Below, piece by piece: positions 11,601 through 21,400 of a DNA stretch of 64,000 nt. A program made the position numbers and the translations under genes. The notes below the pieces were generated by a model. That model saw only the letters and a list, made by a program, of their open reading frames with translations. It ran no database searches and was not told the origin of the DNA. Source of the stretch: Gerris lacustris (Eukaryota; Arthropoda; Insecta; Hemiptera; Gerridae); NCBI GenBank assembly GCA_951217055.1, contig OX578279.1, forward strand, positions 30,406,173-30,470,172, read 5' to 3'. Numbering within the stretch: position 1 is the first letter of the stretch; every line of letters starts with the position of its first letter.

Positions 11601-12590
11601 ATAAAGAGTATCCGAATGCAAACTGTCTTCCTCATCAGCACATTCTATTTTCCTTGCAGCTCTTCTATCTTTAATGCCTCCCCCTTGAACTACTGCTCTG
11701 CCTGTTTTAAGACATGCCCGTGCAAAATGATCTTTGCCCTTGCACGCTGAACAGACTTGCCCTAAAGCTGGACATTTCTCCCCATTACGGTGCATTCGTC
11801 CACGGCACCCAAAACAGTCTACACCCCGCTCTAATTTTGAAGGACAAAGTTGCCTCTTATCTCGGATAACTGGCTGATCAGTTACTTTGTTTGCGCTCAT
11901 TTGATAGTTAGGAGTACCATACCCTAATTCCTTTATTCTTCTTTGCTGGGTGAGTGCTTTTTCTAGGCTTATAAGCGTCTGTTCCACTTGCTCCAATGAT
12001 GCTTCATTCGACGGGTGTGATTTTAATACCTCTTGCTGCCAGTAGGTGTTATTAATCCCGATAACCAGTTGGTCCCTCAGTCGTTCGTCCAATGAAGCAC
12101 CAAATTCACATTTACCAGCCTGTGCCCTTAGTCCTGCCAGGAACTGTGTGACAGACTCGTCTTCTTTGCGTTTACTTGCTGTAAATGTCATTCTTTCAGC
12201 TAACACACATGAGCTCTTTGTATAATACTTGTATAGCACATTTTTAAGATCACTATAAGGAATCTCATTTACAGTTATAGGGCGGAAATGGTCCACAACG
12301 ATTTTGAATCCTCTAGGACCTATTCTGGCTAAAAATAGTTGTCTTCTCACTACTTCAGGAATTATATCAGATAAAAATCCATGAATCGCTAATTCATTTT
12401 CAAATCTTAACATATAATATTCCCATTCTTCCTCACTGGGGTCAAAACTGGGAAAACGAAATCGGCTCATACGTTCCTCCAAAGATGCTTTAGTTGATGG
12501 CTGAACGTTTTTCTTGTTGGTAGTCTCTGATCTATCAGACTCTCTATCAAAACTATCCCCTCTTGTCTTTCGATTTTTCTTTGGGCCCAT
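8613..12590 (-). CDS. Gag-Pol polyprotein of the Gypsy element
   Basis: One uninterrupted 1,325-codon ORF. Order: Gag to about residue 250; two Cys-His zinc knuckles (259-273 atypical, and CSACKGKDHFARAC at 280-293); aspartic protease at 357 with DPGA, where D-T/S-G is usual; reverse transcriptase with the YLDD box at 644-647; RNase H with catalytic AADAS near 793; integrase zinc-binding region (His 1018/1021, Cys 1051/1054); integrase catalytic triad Asp1082, Asp1136, Glu1172 with 35-residue D-to-E spacing; and a C-terminal GPY/F-like module. Gag and Pol are fused without a frameshift. It resembles the K02A2.6-like group of insect elements. There is no envelope gene, so this is a retrotransposon rather than an endogenous virus with envelope. 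Confidence 0.95.
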   Translation of the reverse strand: MGPKKNRKTRGDSFDRESDRSETTNKKNVQPSTKASLEERMSRFRFPSFDPSEEEWEYYMLRFENELAIHGFLSDIIPEVVRRQLFLARIGPRGFKIVVDHFRPITVNEIPYSDLKNVLYKYYTKSSCVLAERMTFTASKRKEDESVTQFLAGLRAQAGKCEFGASLDERLRDQLVIGINNTYWQQEVLKSHPSNEASLEQVEQTLISLEKALTQQRRIKELGYGTPNYQMSANKVTDQPVIRDKRQLCPSKLERGVDCFGCRGRMHRNGEKCPALGQVCSACKGKDHFARACLKTGRAVVQGGGIKDRRAARKIECADEEDSLHSDTLYEINTVAKGSKGFLDVIINGKKVEMLYDPGACETVISKALWKRIGSPYITPTKSLKAYTDVEIETLGKATVTVSAFGREKVLSLYVVKAYEVPLFGFSWTLEFNLPLPPGLRICSVKTKELDKNEEISKLKEDFGELFKNELGRVQGYKANIHMKEEATPKVFKPRPVPFSLKKKVEEELKRLVDIGVIEPVDAATPIEWASPIVVAPKPNNKIRLCADFKVTINKHIIVDRHPLPRFEEIMEKLTNGREFSTIDLRDAYLQLEVEEKCKKYFVIATHVGYFAYKRLPFGVSSAPSIFQRLMDTVLEGIPGVTCYLDDIIVTGRSKEEHIRNLREVLKRLQFHGLRVKMEKCNWMKEEITYLGHRLNCEGIHPTMEHVEAIMQMPAPKTQKELRSLLGSVNYYSRFVPRLQSVCAPLHRLLKKHSRWEWTREDDKCLKKLKEAITKAGTLTHYNPEKEIIVAADASEEGLGAVLLQRESCGTEKPIAFASRTLQAAEKKYSTLDREALAIMFAINKFHQYIYGRLFVLRTDHKPLVYLLGENSEIPKTAANRLTRWALQLAAYSYKIEHVSGTENAAADTLSRLPAISNKSEMEKKDNEWDNHLFQMRMQDMPVTMRILQKRTSEDQVLSKIIRFLEQGWPEKKVIQEAGLEPFYNKQEELSLEKGVMLWQGRIVVPSSLRSKILEMLHAGHPGIVAMKSIAKFQVWWPNLNDNIEAFVKECAKCQQVRPREVEAPLYSWSIPAEPWSRLHIDYAGPVEGLHWLVVIDAYSKWLEVLPTKSTTAGKTTELLRTLFGQFGVPRTIVSDNGPQFTSSEFADFCKGNNIIHIRVAPYHPKSNGLAERAVRTFKERFKASGPGDRNLRLAQVLMAYRNATQSSTGRSPAELLFGRRLRTCLDLLKPNVEGKMDQSIVKQKLSHDQHVKERKFEVGDPVWVQVAGGKGFIAGQVTACTGPLSYHVEVEGVEKRFHADQMRSRRPPNLRATIEQEQERGEKM

Positions 12591-12689
12591 TTTCTTTTAT
12601 TAATTTGTTTTATGGTTTTGACAGATAATTATGTAACTTCTTAATAACACCACATCAATGCATTATTCATCTTTCTCCGATTTAATTTT

Positions 12690-12701
12690 CCGACTGCGCC
12701 A
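12690..12701 (-). promoter_or_regulatory. Primer-binding site (tRNA-Ser type)
   Basis: Minus-strand TGGCGCAGTCGG is complementary to a 3' end CCGACTGCG plus CCA, which fits insect serine tRNAs. It sits two bases inside the 5' LTR. Confidence 0.8.
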
Positions 12702-12703
12702 GA

Positions 12704-12823
12704 TGTAATAACAGCACCCGAGTGAACAATAAGTACAAGTTTTATTATAGAATTGAACATATAAACGAATACTGTAAAAACCTAATGTCAGTATGTTTTG
12801 ACATGATTGTCAAGTATACTACA
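12704..12823 (-). repeat. 5' LTR of the Gypsy element
   Basis: A 120-bp LTR identical to the other copy. It should carry the element's promoter, but 120 bp is short and I cannot point to a TATA box with confidence. Confidence 0.95.
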
Positions 12824-13004
12824 GGATCAAATAGTTTCTTCGTCATTTGTTTTCTGCTTTTAAATTTACAAGTCTAAGGTTTTGATAATCAAAAGTGTTA
12901 TAGTTCATTCTGCATTTCAAATATATTTTTATTATTGTGCAAATGGCTTCTATTAGAGGTTGTTCAGAATTAACTCCATCGTTTAAGATTCTACATAGTA
13001 GTAT

Positions 13005-13330
13005 CACCCAAAAAATAATATATCCCTCGTATCAGTACTAAACTTTCTTATATATAAGTATATAATAACTTTGTCTAGTGTTTTCCACTTGTTGATTGTT
13101 TTGTATTTACTTGGTTCCATTTAATTAAATATAAAAGTTTATAAAAATTTAAATTTAAGAATAATATGTTTTTAAGATTTTTGAGTTGGGTGACCCAACT
13201 CCTCTCCCTCTCTTTTACAATTAAGATGCATTTCTTAATTTCGCCTCGGGGTTTGATTTTTCTAAATATTTATATATATATATTTTTTTTCTCCAAAAAA
13301 GTTCATTAGTTAAGGCTCCATAGCCTGCAG
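13005..13330. repeat. Dispersed repeat, related to 38240-38640 and 48985-49080
   Basis: Shared words include GTACTAAACTTTCTTAT(A/G)TATAAG, TTTCTTAATTTCGCCTCGGG and a following GATTTTTCTA. This is an old repeat family without visible coding capacity. Confidence 0.6.
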
Positions 13331-14221
13331 TCGACTGAGAAGATACCTCCAAAATCGAAATTTTGCAACATCTTTATCTTTTATTATGAGAAGTACAATG
13401 CATAATCGTAAATAATGTATAAATCGTTATATTCTGTACTGAAGTTATTAAATTTCATGTAATATGATATTATGTTAATTGGTTTTTGTTACTAGTGCTT
13501 ATATATTTGATTGATTTGACTATTCTTTAATTGGCCAAAGCATATGATGGTTTATGGTTATTTTATGAAGCTAAATCCTTTCTCATATAAATGGCTTACG
13601 TGTTTTTTCCTTTTCATTGCATTAGGGACTTAAAGTTGTTAAAGATACTAGACATGTGTTCCTAAGTCTTGCCAGTTTAGCATGCATGACCTTTGATAAC
13701 TATCGGTCTAGCTTGGATATTTGATTTATTTTTGAGTTCTTGTAATTTCCAATTATCAAACACCTAGGATTATCTTTTGAAATCTTCTTTACTAGAGCTA
13801 TATTATTAGACAGAGTGAAAGGGGCCACTCAATGGTATTGGTATGTTAAGAACTCGTTCTTTTTCTTCCACTCTAATTACATTTATGCTACTAAAAGCTT
13901 ACTTTATGAGCAATGTTAGATATCTCCCATTTTTTTCAGCTTAGCTTCTCCAAAATGTGGCGTCAATTTTAGACTCGTTTTATTATTCACTTATGATGTA
14001 GGACGATAATTATTTATCATAGCCGCGATTTTTTATTAATATTTTCAATGCGTGTTTTATAGAACTTCTCGATAACTCAACCAAAATGCATAAATGCAAA
14101 TGATCCATTATAAAAACTTAGTTTTTATAGTATAGTATTGTTATGTTTTTGATTCATTGGATAAAATGCATCTAAGTAACAACTAAAACAGAAGAAATTA
14201 TATTTTACCCATTTTTCGCTT

Positions 14222-14830
14222 TTATGTAAAAAATAAGATTTGTACTTTTTTGGTACAAAGTATATGGTACAATTTTTTTTCTAGATAAATCTTCATTTTA
14301 GACAAGACAGAAAAATTAAAGAATAAGTTTTTCTTAAAAAGTTAAAAATAATTACACTTATGTCTTGGATGAATTTAGAGATTTGTACTTTTTGCGGGTA
14401 CTGAGTGCATGGTACAACATTTTTTGTACGGTTAATCTTCGTTTTAGAACAAGCATACTTTTTTGTATAAAGAGTAATTCCAAATTTTTTTTTGGAATTT
14501 ACACCTACAGGCAACCTGAACTGGGGAAAGTAGGGAGGGGGTAATTTTGACATATTCTTTTCATTTTTTTATGACATAAAAAACCTTTAGATATTAAATA
14601 AACAATTTTATAAAGAGGTACATTTTTTCGAAAAATAAAAAATAACCCCACTTTACTCTTGATACTATTTTTGAAAATTGTAATGTTTGGATGCATTTTA
14701 CACTGTAAAAAATTTTTAATATGACAATTCTTCATTTCAAAACAAGAAAAAACTATTATATAGAGTAACTTTTTCTCGGAAAATGAAATTTTTTGTCATT
14801 TTCACCTATAGGCAATTCGAACTGGGGACA
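14222..14830. repeat. Degenerate tandem repeat, about 150-bp unit
   Basis: TTTGTACTTTTT(GC)GGTAC recurs at 14239 and 14384, and CACCTA(C/T)AGGCAA at 14500 and 14803. TCTTC(A/G)TTTTAGA(A)CAAG recurs as well. The units are strongly diverged. Confidence 0.6.
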
Positions 14831-15142
14831 TACTGTATATTTGTATTTCTCAGGCTAGTAGAGTTATGTGTTAGTTAATTTATTAGTCCTCTTTTGTAAT
14901 TGAAAATCATTGGGTTAATATAATTATCTAATGTATTAATTAATATTTGTTTCTTTATCCAAGCTTTAATTTCCCCAATTTTTATTAACTATACATTAAA
15001 TTTGTTTTTAAAAAAATCCTTATTACTCCATCCATATCATTTGTAGTTAGAATGATCGAGTTTATTGTTATGTTTTATGAGTAATTTATGGTGGTTTTTA
15101 TCTATCTCCTGCTCTTTTCTTCTTTTTTTGTTTGTTTGAAAG

Positions 15143-15148
15143 TTTATT
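15143..15148 (-). terminator. Candidate polyadenylation signal AATAAA
   Basis: The minus strand has AATAAA about 145 nt beyond the stop codon of the giant gene, a normal 3' UTR distance. AATAAA is common by chance in DNA this AT-rich. Confidence 0.4.
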
Positions 15149-15291
15149 TATTTTTTTAATTTACTAATGCATAGCTAGTTTCACCTTTGAAATCGATTTA
15201 TAATAGTTAGTCACTCTTAAAACTTTTCACTCAAAAATAAAAATATAAAATTTCAAGCACAGTTCAAGTGTGCTTTTAATTTTAATGTGTA

Positions 15292-15489
15292 TTATTCGTA
15301 GGAAGCGTAGTATTCGTAATAAAAACGATTCAGTCTTAAAGCGTTAATATTAGCAGAAGCCACACTCAATCCATTGATACCTCGTTGAGCCTGCATGCTC
15401 TCGTGGATATCCTTCAATATCTGTGATGTTTCACTTGCGCTTCTTTCACTCGATATTGTTGGCGTAAGAGATCGTGCCCTGTCCCTCAC
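15292..15489 (-). CDS. Exon 20: unique C-terminal tail and stop codon
   Basis: It is phase 0 in, after TTTCCAG, and ends at TAA (15292-15294). It encodes a 65-residue tail starting VRDRARSLTPTISSERS and ending LNRFYYEYYASYE. Ser/Arg-rich then aromatic, it has no known fold. It is the end of the longest traced isoform; alternative ends are possible. Confidence 0.83.
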   Translation of the reverse strand: MRDRARSLTPTISSERSASETSQILKDIHESMQAQRGINGLSVASANINALRLNRFYYEYYASYE

Positions 15490-18400
15490 CTGGAAATTTA
15501 ATAAAATACTTTTTTATTTGTTTATTTTAATTTTTTCATAGTTAGAGGTTACAACTATAAAGTTTGTAACAGAGCTTTCATGATATACATTGTGAAATGC
15601 TGAATGCATTAGCGTCAACTGTTCAACTTCTTTTTGATTTATTTTACTTATGCTTCATTTAACTCTCTCTAACTTAAAAGGATTTTGCTCAGTAGGAATT
15701 CAATGACTATTTTTGATTTTAACTACTTTTACTTACAATTAGTTGGCCTGTTGGTCTAGGGGTATGATTCCTGCTTTGGGTGCAGGAGGTCCCGGGTTCA
15801 AATCCCGGACAGGCCCACAATTTTTAATTCATTAATAAATATTAAGACAGTTAATCATAACTTTCGCAATAGTTAAGTCCCAAATTAACGCTGTGAATGT
15901 TAAGTCGTTAAATGTATGGGAAATCGGGGTAACATGTATGAGGTAAAGGTATGGCTAACTTTATACTAGTTTCTAAACATTTTACTTTTTAAAATGTTTA
16001 GATGTTTATTAAATTTTACTTTTTTTGACGAATCGTACTTAAACAAAAAAAAACTAATATAAAAATTATCCAAATAAGTATATAAATATCATCAAAATGA
16101 TTTAAAACTAATTGGGTAAATTTAATTTACCCAATTAACTTTCTAAACTTTCGTTGAAAAGATAGAATAAATGAGAAGGGTATTAATATAATTGCTTAGT
16201 ATGAACTTGTGATTAAGTATTTACACGTTGTTTAAATTTGTTAATAGCTATGGCACTTATACTAAAAGGCATTATAAATATTTGTATTGGTCTGTGTATT
16301 TATTGACAGAAATTTATTGACAGAATAGTTTGTCATATCTGTCTATTCCGTATAAACAGATTCAGTCGATCGTGGTTTCATGTTTAGTCGTATATTATTT
16401 TAAGGCAGCTAGGTGCTGTGGAATATTAATTTTGTCTGAACCGTGGGGCAAACTATTTATTAGTTTGGGGAATGGTAATGAGTAGCATCTCTATGAGCTG
16501 ACCTTGCATTCGCTTTCTTCTGTACACTATCTTCTCCCCTCCAATAGTTCTGCAAGCAGTCATTTACTAATATCTATTTATTAACTATTCATTTTAACAC
16601 CTTTCACTATCCATCGGTTGGCCTGTTGGTCTAGGGGTATGATTCCTGCTTTGGGTGCAGGAGGTCCCGGGTTCAAATCCCGGACAGGCCCGTCATTTTT
16701 AATATTAATTAATAATTATGTTAAAAGTAAACTTTTGAAATATCTTAGATTTGTTGTTTTGATCGCTAAACATATTGTAACAGCTAATATTTAGTATATT
16801 ATTTTAAGGCAGCTAGGTCTTATCAACTTTATCTTCTCTTAGGATAATGTAAGTTATCTCTAGTTATTTCTTGTTTATTTATTCTGTCTACAGCCTCTCA
16901 TATTTTAGGAAATGCTTTCCGCAAAATAAGCCATTATACATTTGTGAAGTTTTATTGACATTGCTGTTGTGCAGTATTATGTATACATTATTTTGTGACA
17001 AAAAAGAACAGAATATAATAATAAATTGGTCCTAATTTGCTTAATGCACATTCAGAATTTAAAACTAGTTTATTAAAATACGAGGCATAATAAATACTTT
17101 TTTTTTTGGGTAGGTACTTAAATAATTATTTATAATCTATATTACCTTGACTGTGACGAATGCTCTGGCCGATCCATATACGTTCTTTGCCAATATGAAA
17201 TAAGTTCCCGAGTCTAATACGTTTGCTCGCTTCATCGTCAATCGCACATAATTTCCAAACGTTTCCTTCATGCACCGTCCACTGTTTGTTAAATCATGGA
17301 TGCCCTTGGTCCAGGATACTGTAAAATAGAGATGAACGGAACCAGAAATATTATGTCTTAAGTGAAAAGTAGACAGTGAATTCATTTAGGATTGATTCAT
17401 GAGATTTAGGATTGATTTCATGAGGATGATTATGGCTAACATTTACTATCCTCAAACTCTTATATTGTTTTTATTCTCTTTGGCAATATGGTTACCACTC
17501 ACGTTGTCTGAATAACATTTTTGTTGAATTATATTTTCTTGTGATGTCTCAAATATTTTTAGGTAGGATATAGACTTGGATATTGAAGAGATGAAATATT
17601 TTAAGGTATCAAAATTACCTCCAAAGGAATTCGAGCCTCATTAGAACCAACTCAATATCTAGAGTATTGGATTTATCTACTTAGCTAACATTAGTAGCTT
17701 TTACGGAAATTTTGGAATATTATCTACTTAGCTACCCTCGAATAATACGCTTTTATTTAATAAGTAATAGTCAATTTACCTTGAGGTTTGGGGTCTCCAG
17801 CTACGTGGAACGCTAACATAATATCATCTCCCACTGAAATATTTGCTATAGAATCTGGTTTGTTAACAATCTCCGGTGGTTTTCCTCCGACTTTTGTGCA
17901 TTCCGGTAACACTGTTATTTCAGCTGTTGAATCAGCACTTCCATGCTTGTTGCTTACGCGGCAAGTGTATTTACCAGATTCCTCCGGAGTCGCACCGTGA
18001 AGTAAAAGAGTGTGTATGTCCTTATCTTCAATGTACTGGATTTTTGAAGAATTCGTTGAAATAATTTTGCCTTCTCGAAGCCAAGTGATATCGGGCCTTG
18101 GAGTACCTGAAAGCATTATGTTTGATTTTTAATATTAATGTATCAATTTATAATAATTCCACTAGCAATTTAGAGATCACTATACGAGTTATGTGTAGGT
18201 AGAGTTCAAACTTGAATACCCTTGACCGGTTCGACTCTTAGATTTAAATTTTATCCTCGTGTTTAAAAATATTTATTGTAATATGGGGTTGCACTTTTTT
18301 AATAAAAATGAAAATTCTATTTGGATATTACTTTCTAGTGATAACTTTGGTACTGAGTTTAAAGAATTTTAACAAACCCTGATATTCAAATTTGTCTATG

Positions 18401-21400
18401 AAGGTAAATTTTCATACCAGTAACTTGGACTTGAAGTGCAAATGTACCACCTGCTGGAACTTCTCTATCAACAACCATAGCAGCAATAGCAGGTTTTCTT
18501 GGGTCCCTGAATTGCCTCTCTTTTCCTTGTGTAAAATCTTTGCGACCTGAAATATTGGATTTTTTCGATTTTAAACCAGAACTGAGTTTCTACAGATTAG
18601 GAATACAAATTCATTTCTCCATGGTTTATTTAGGTTTATTGTATTTCTGGATGTCTTTTCATTATTATTATTGTACTTGCCTGGGAAAAAGAGGTAATGG
18701 GAGATCTGTTCTGTTGAAACCTGGTTACGAGCTTTACAGGTGTAGCATCCAGAATCAGACGTTTCAGGGTTGAAGACCGTTAGTTGGCAGACTCCGTCAT
18801 AGCTCTCTGTCTGTTGGAATCTTGGATCAACGGATAAGGGATGACCATCTTTAAACCAAGATATAGATGGAGGTGGTTGGCATTGAACCTTACATTCCAA
18901 TACTATCTTATCCTCTTTAAATTTATATGAATCTGAAAATTCAAAAATAAAAATTTAAGTAGTTTTTTGAAATTATAATGTGATATATAGTAATCATTAT
19001 ACGAGAAAAAAAGTCTATTTAAATCAATACCTTTTATTATTTTAGTGAAAACTGGTGCCGCTGGGGACGGTTCGAAATCGGCAAATACTTTTAAGCAAGC
19101 CGATGATATTGCTTGTCCATTCTTGTTTTTAGCTATGCATGAATAATTTCCTGCATCACCCAAAACAACTTTGGATATTTCAAGACAAGCAATACCGTTA
19201 GTTATTTTAGACTGGTACCTGTAAAATATTAGATAAAATTAAAATAATGCTTTCTTATTTGCAATTTACCTCTGGCATATTTGTTATTTATAAAATATAA
19301 CATATTTATAATTTATTTACTTGGTGTATAAGGAGTCGGTTATTGGGATAGCATCTTTTAACCATTCGATGGATGGCTCCGGATTGGCTACTATGCTGCA
19401 TGTTAATTTGACTGTTGATCCTTGAACCACTGTCCTGTCCATCAGTCTAACACTAAATGTGGGTTTGCTCTAAAATTATATATGATTATTTTTATTAATT
19501 ATTCACTGAATTAAAATTATTTCAATTAACTTATATAATATTTGCACTACTGATATTATAAACGCCGTGAATTACCTCTCTTGAAGCTCGTCTTTGCTCT
19601 AAGTCTTCTGTGGTTGTAAGGTGTTCAAAGCTTCTTGAAAACTTGCTGGTAGATGGTCGGATAGGACCCAAGTGCATACCGAGAGAATGATGATGCCTAG
19701 AGGTGTACGACGGCAATTCACCAAGCGAGGAAATGTTATCTAATCTCGAATCCAACCTTGATTTCCCCAAATAATCAGTTCGCCTTCTTACATTGGCTGG
19801 ATCAATGTCAGATGAAGAGCTACCTAGAAGCACAGATCTCCTTGGGCTATAAGAGTCTAGCGTCAGCTCCGAACTGATGGATTTCCTTAGATGCCCCCCT
19901 ACAGTTGATAAACGGGAAATATGGCTACCTTCTACAGAATAACCAGAATCAATATTATCTGAACGCGAGGTCTCATTTTCATGCATAGTCTTCCATGAGC
20001 GCAGACTTGAATCACGGCTGTAGCTACCTTCATATTCAGATTTTCTACTTGATTGGCGTATATCGTCTGTATAGCTTGTATAATCCTGCCTCTTTCTGTA
20101 ACTTCTGTCACGATCACTTAGGCCATCCCCTACTGTTGACTTACGACTAATGACTGAAGTTTCGCTATCTTTAGTAGAGCTTGGTTTCCTTTTTATTTCC
20201 ATTGTTTCTCGAGACGACAATTTATTAATCTCAGCTTGACTTTCGTTTTCACCTTTTAATTTTAACATTTCTTGATTATCTATTTTCAAATCATTTTCTT
20301 TGTTAACTATCTTCACTTTTTCTTTTTTCTCTTTTATCACTCCTTCCCTTTCTTCCTTTACATTAACTATCTTCCCCTTACCTTCAGTTTTATTGTTTTC
20401 TATCTCTTCTTCAGCCTTTCTTTCCTTTACAGCTTCAGCAATTCTTACCTGCTCCTCTTTTTCTTCTATAATTAACTTATTTTCTTCTTTCTCTTTATTT
20501 TCTTTTTCTTCTTTAGCCTTCGGTTCCTTCTCCACTATTCCATTCTTATCTTTTTCTACATTCTTTTTTCTTTCATTTTCTTTATCATCTTTAACCTTAC
20601 TCTTCTTTTGCTCTTTTTCCTTCTTTTCTCTCTCCTCTTTGTCCTTCCTTACTTGTCCTTCTTTTCCTATTATTTCTTTTTCCTTCTTTTCTTTTTCTTC
20701 TTTAGCCTTCTGTTCCTCTTCCTCCTTTTGTTTCTTTTCCTTTTCTTCTTTGGCTATTCTTTCTTTCTCCTCTTTGTCCTTCTTTTCCTTTTCTTCTTTG
20801 GCTATTCTTTCTTTCTCTGCTTTCTCCTTCTTCTCCATTTCTTCTTTGGCTATTCTTTCTTTCTCTGCTTTCTCCTTCTTTTCCTTTTCTTCTTTGGCAA
20901 TTCTTTCTTTTTCCTTTTTTTCTATTTCTTCTTTGGCTATTCTTTCTTTCTCCGCTTTCTCCTTCTTTTCCTTTTCTTCATTAGCTATTCTTTCTTTCTC
21001 TGCTTTCTCCTTCTTTTCCTTTTCTTCTTTCGCTATTCTTTCCATTTCCTTTTCTTCTTTCTCCTTCTTTTCCTTTTCTTCTTTAGCTATCCTTTCTTTC
21101 TCCTCTTTTTCCTTCTTTTCCTTTTCTTCTTTAGCTATCCTTTCTTTCTCCTCTTTTTCCTTCTTTTCCTTTTCTTCTTTGGCTATTCTTTCTTTTTCCT
21201 TCTTTTCCTTTTCTTCTTTCGCTATTCTTTCTTTCTCCGCTTTCTCCTTCTTTTCCTTTTCTTCTTTGGCTATTCTTTCTTTTTCCTTCTTTTCCTTTTC
21301 TTCTTTAGCTATTCTTTCTTTCTCCGCTTTCTCCTTCTTTTCCTTTTCTTCTTTCGCTATCCTTTCCTTTTCCTTTTCTTCTTTTTCCTTCTTTTCCTTT

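Larger units (their letters stand above)
8498..12823 (-). mobile_element. Complete Ty3/Gypsy LTR retrotransposon
   Basis: It is 4,326 bp, bounded by two 120-bp LTRs that are identical base for base and start TGT and end ACA. A 5-bp target duplication GGATC lies at 8493-8497 and 12824-12828. The primer-binding site next to the 5' LTR (12690-12701) is TGGCGCAGTCGG on the minus strand, complementary to the 3' end of insect tRNA-Ser. A purine tract (AAAGGGGGGAGAAGA) abuts the 3' LTR. A single gag-pol ORF fills the interior and there is no env. Identical LTRs imply a recent insertion. Confidence 0.96.
15490..17145 (-). other. Last intron of the giant gene, with two tRNA-Pro genes
   Basis: Intron between exons 19 and 20. 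It contains tRNAs at 15745 and 16620 on the opposite strand and two copies of a TATTATTTTAAGGCAGCTAGGT segment (about 16390 and 16794), which are remnants of the duplicated tRNA unit. Confidence 0.75.

Noticed and set aside
15745..16691. The tRNA-Pro copies considered as heads of a tRNA-derived SINE
   Set aside because: The tRNA bodies are perfect, each is followed at once by a Pol III terminator, and homology extends on both sides. Gene duplication fits better, but a genome-wide count would be needed to exclude a SINE.
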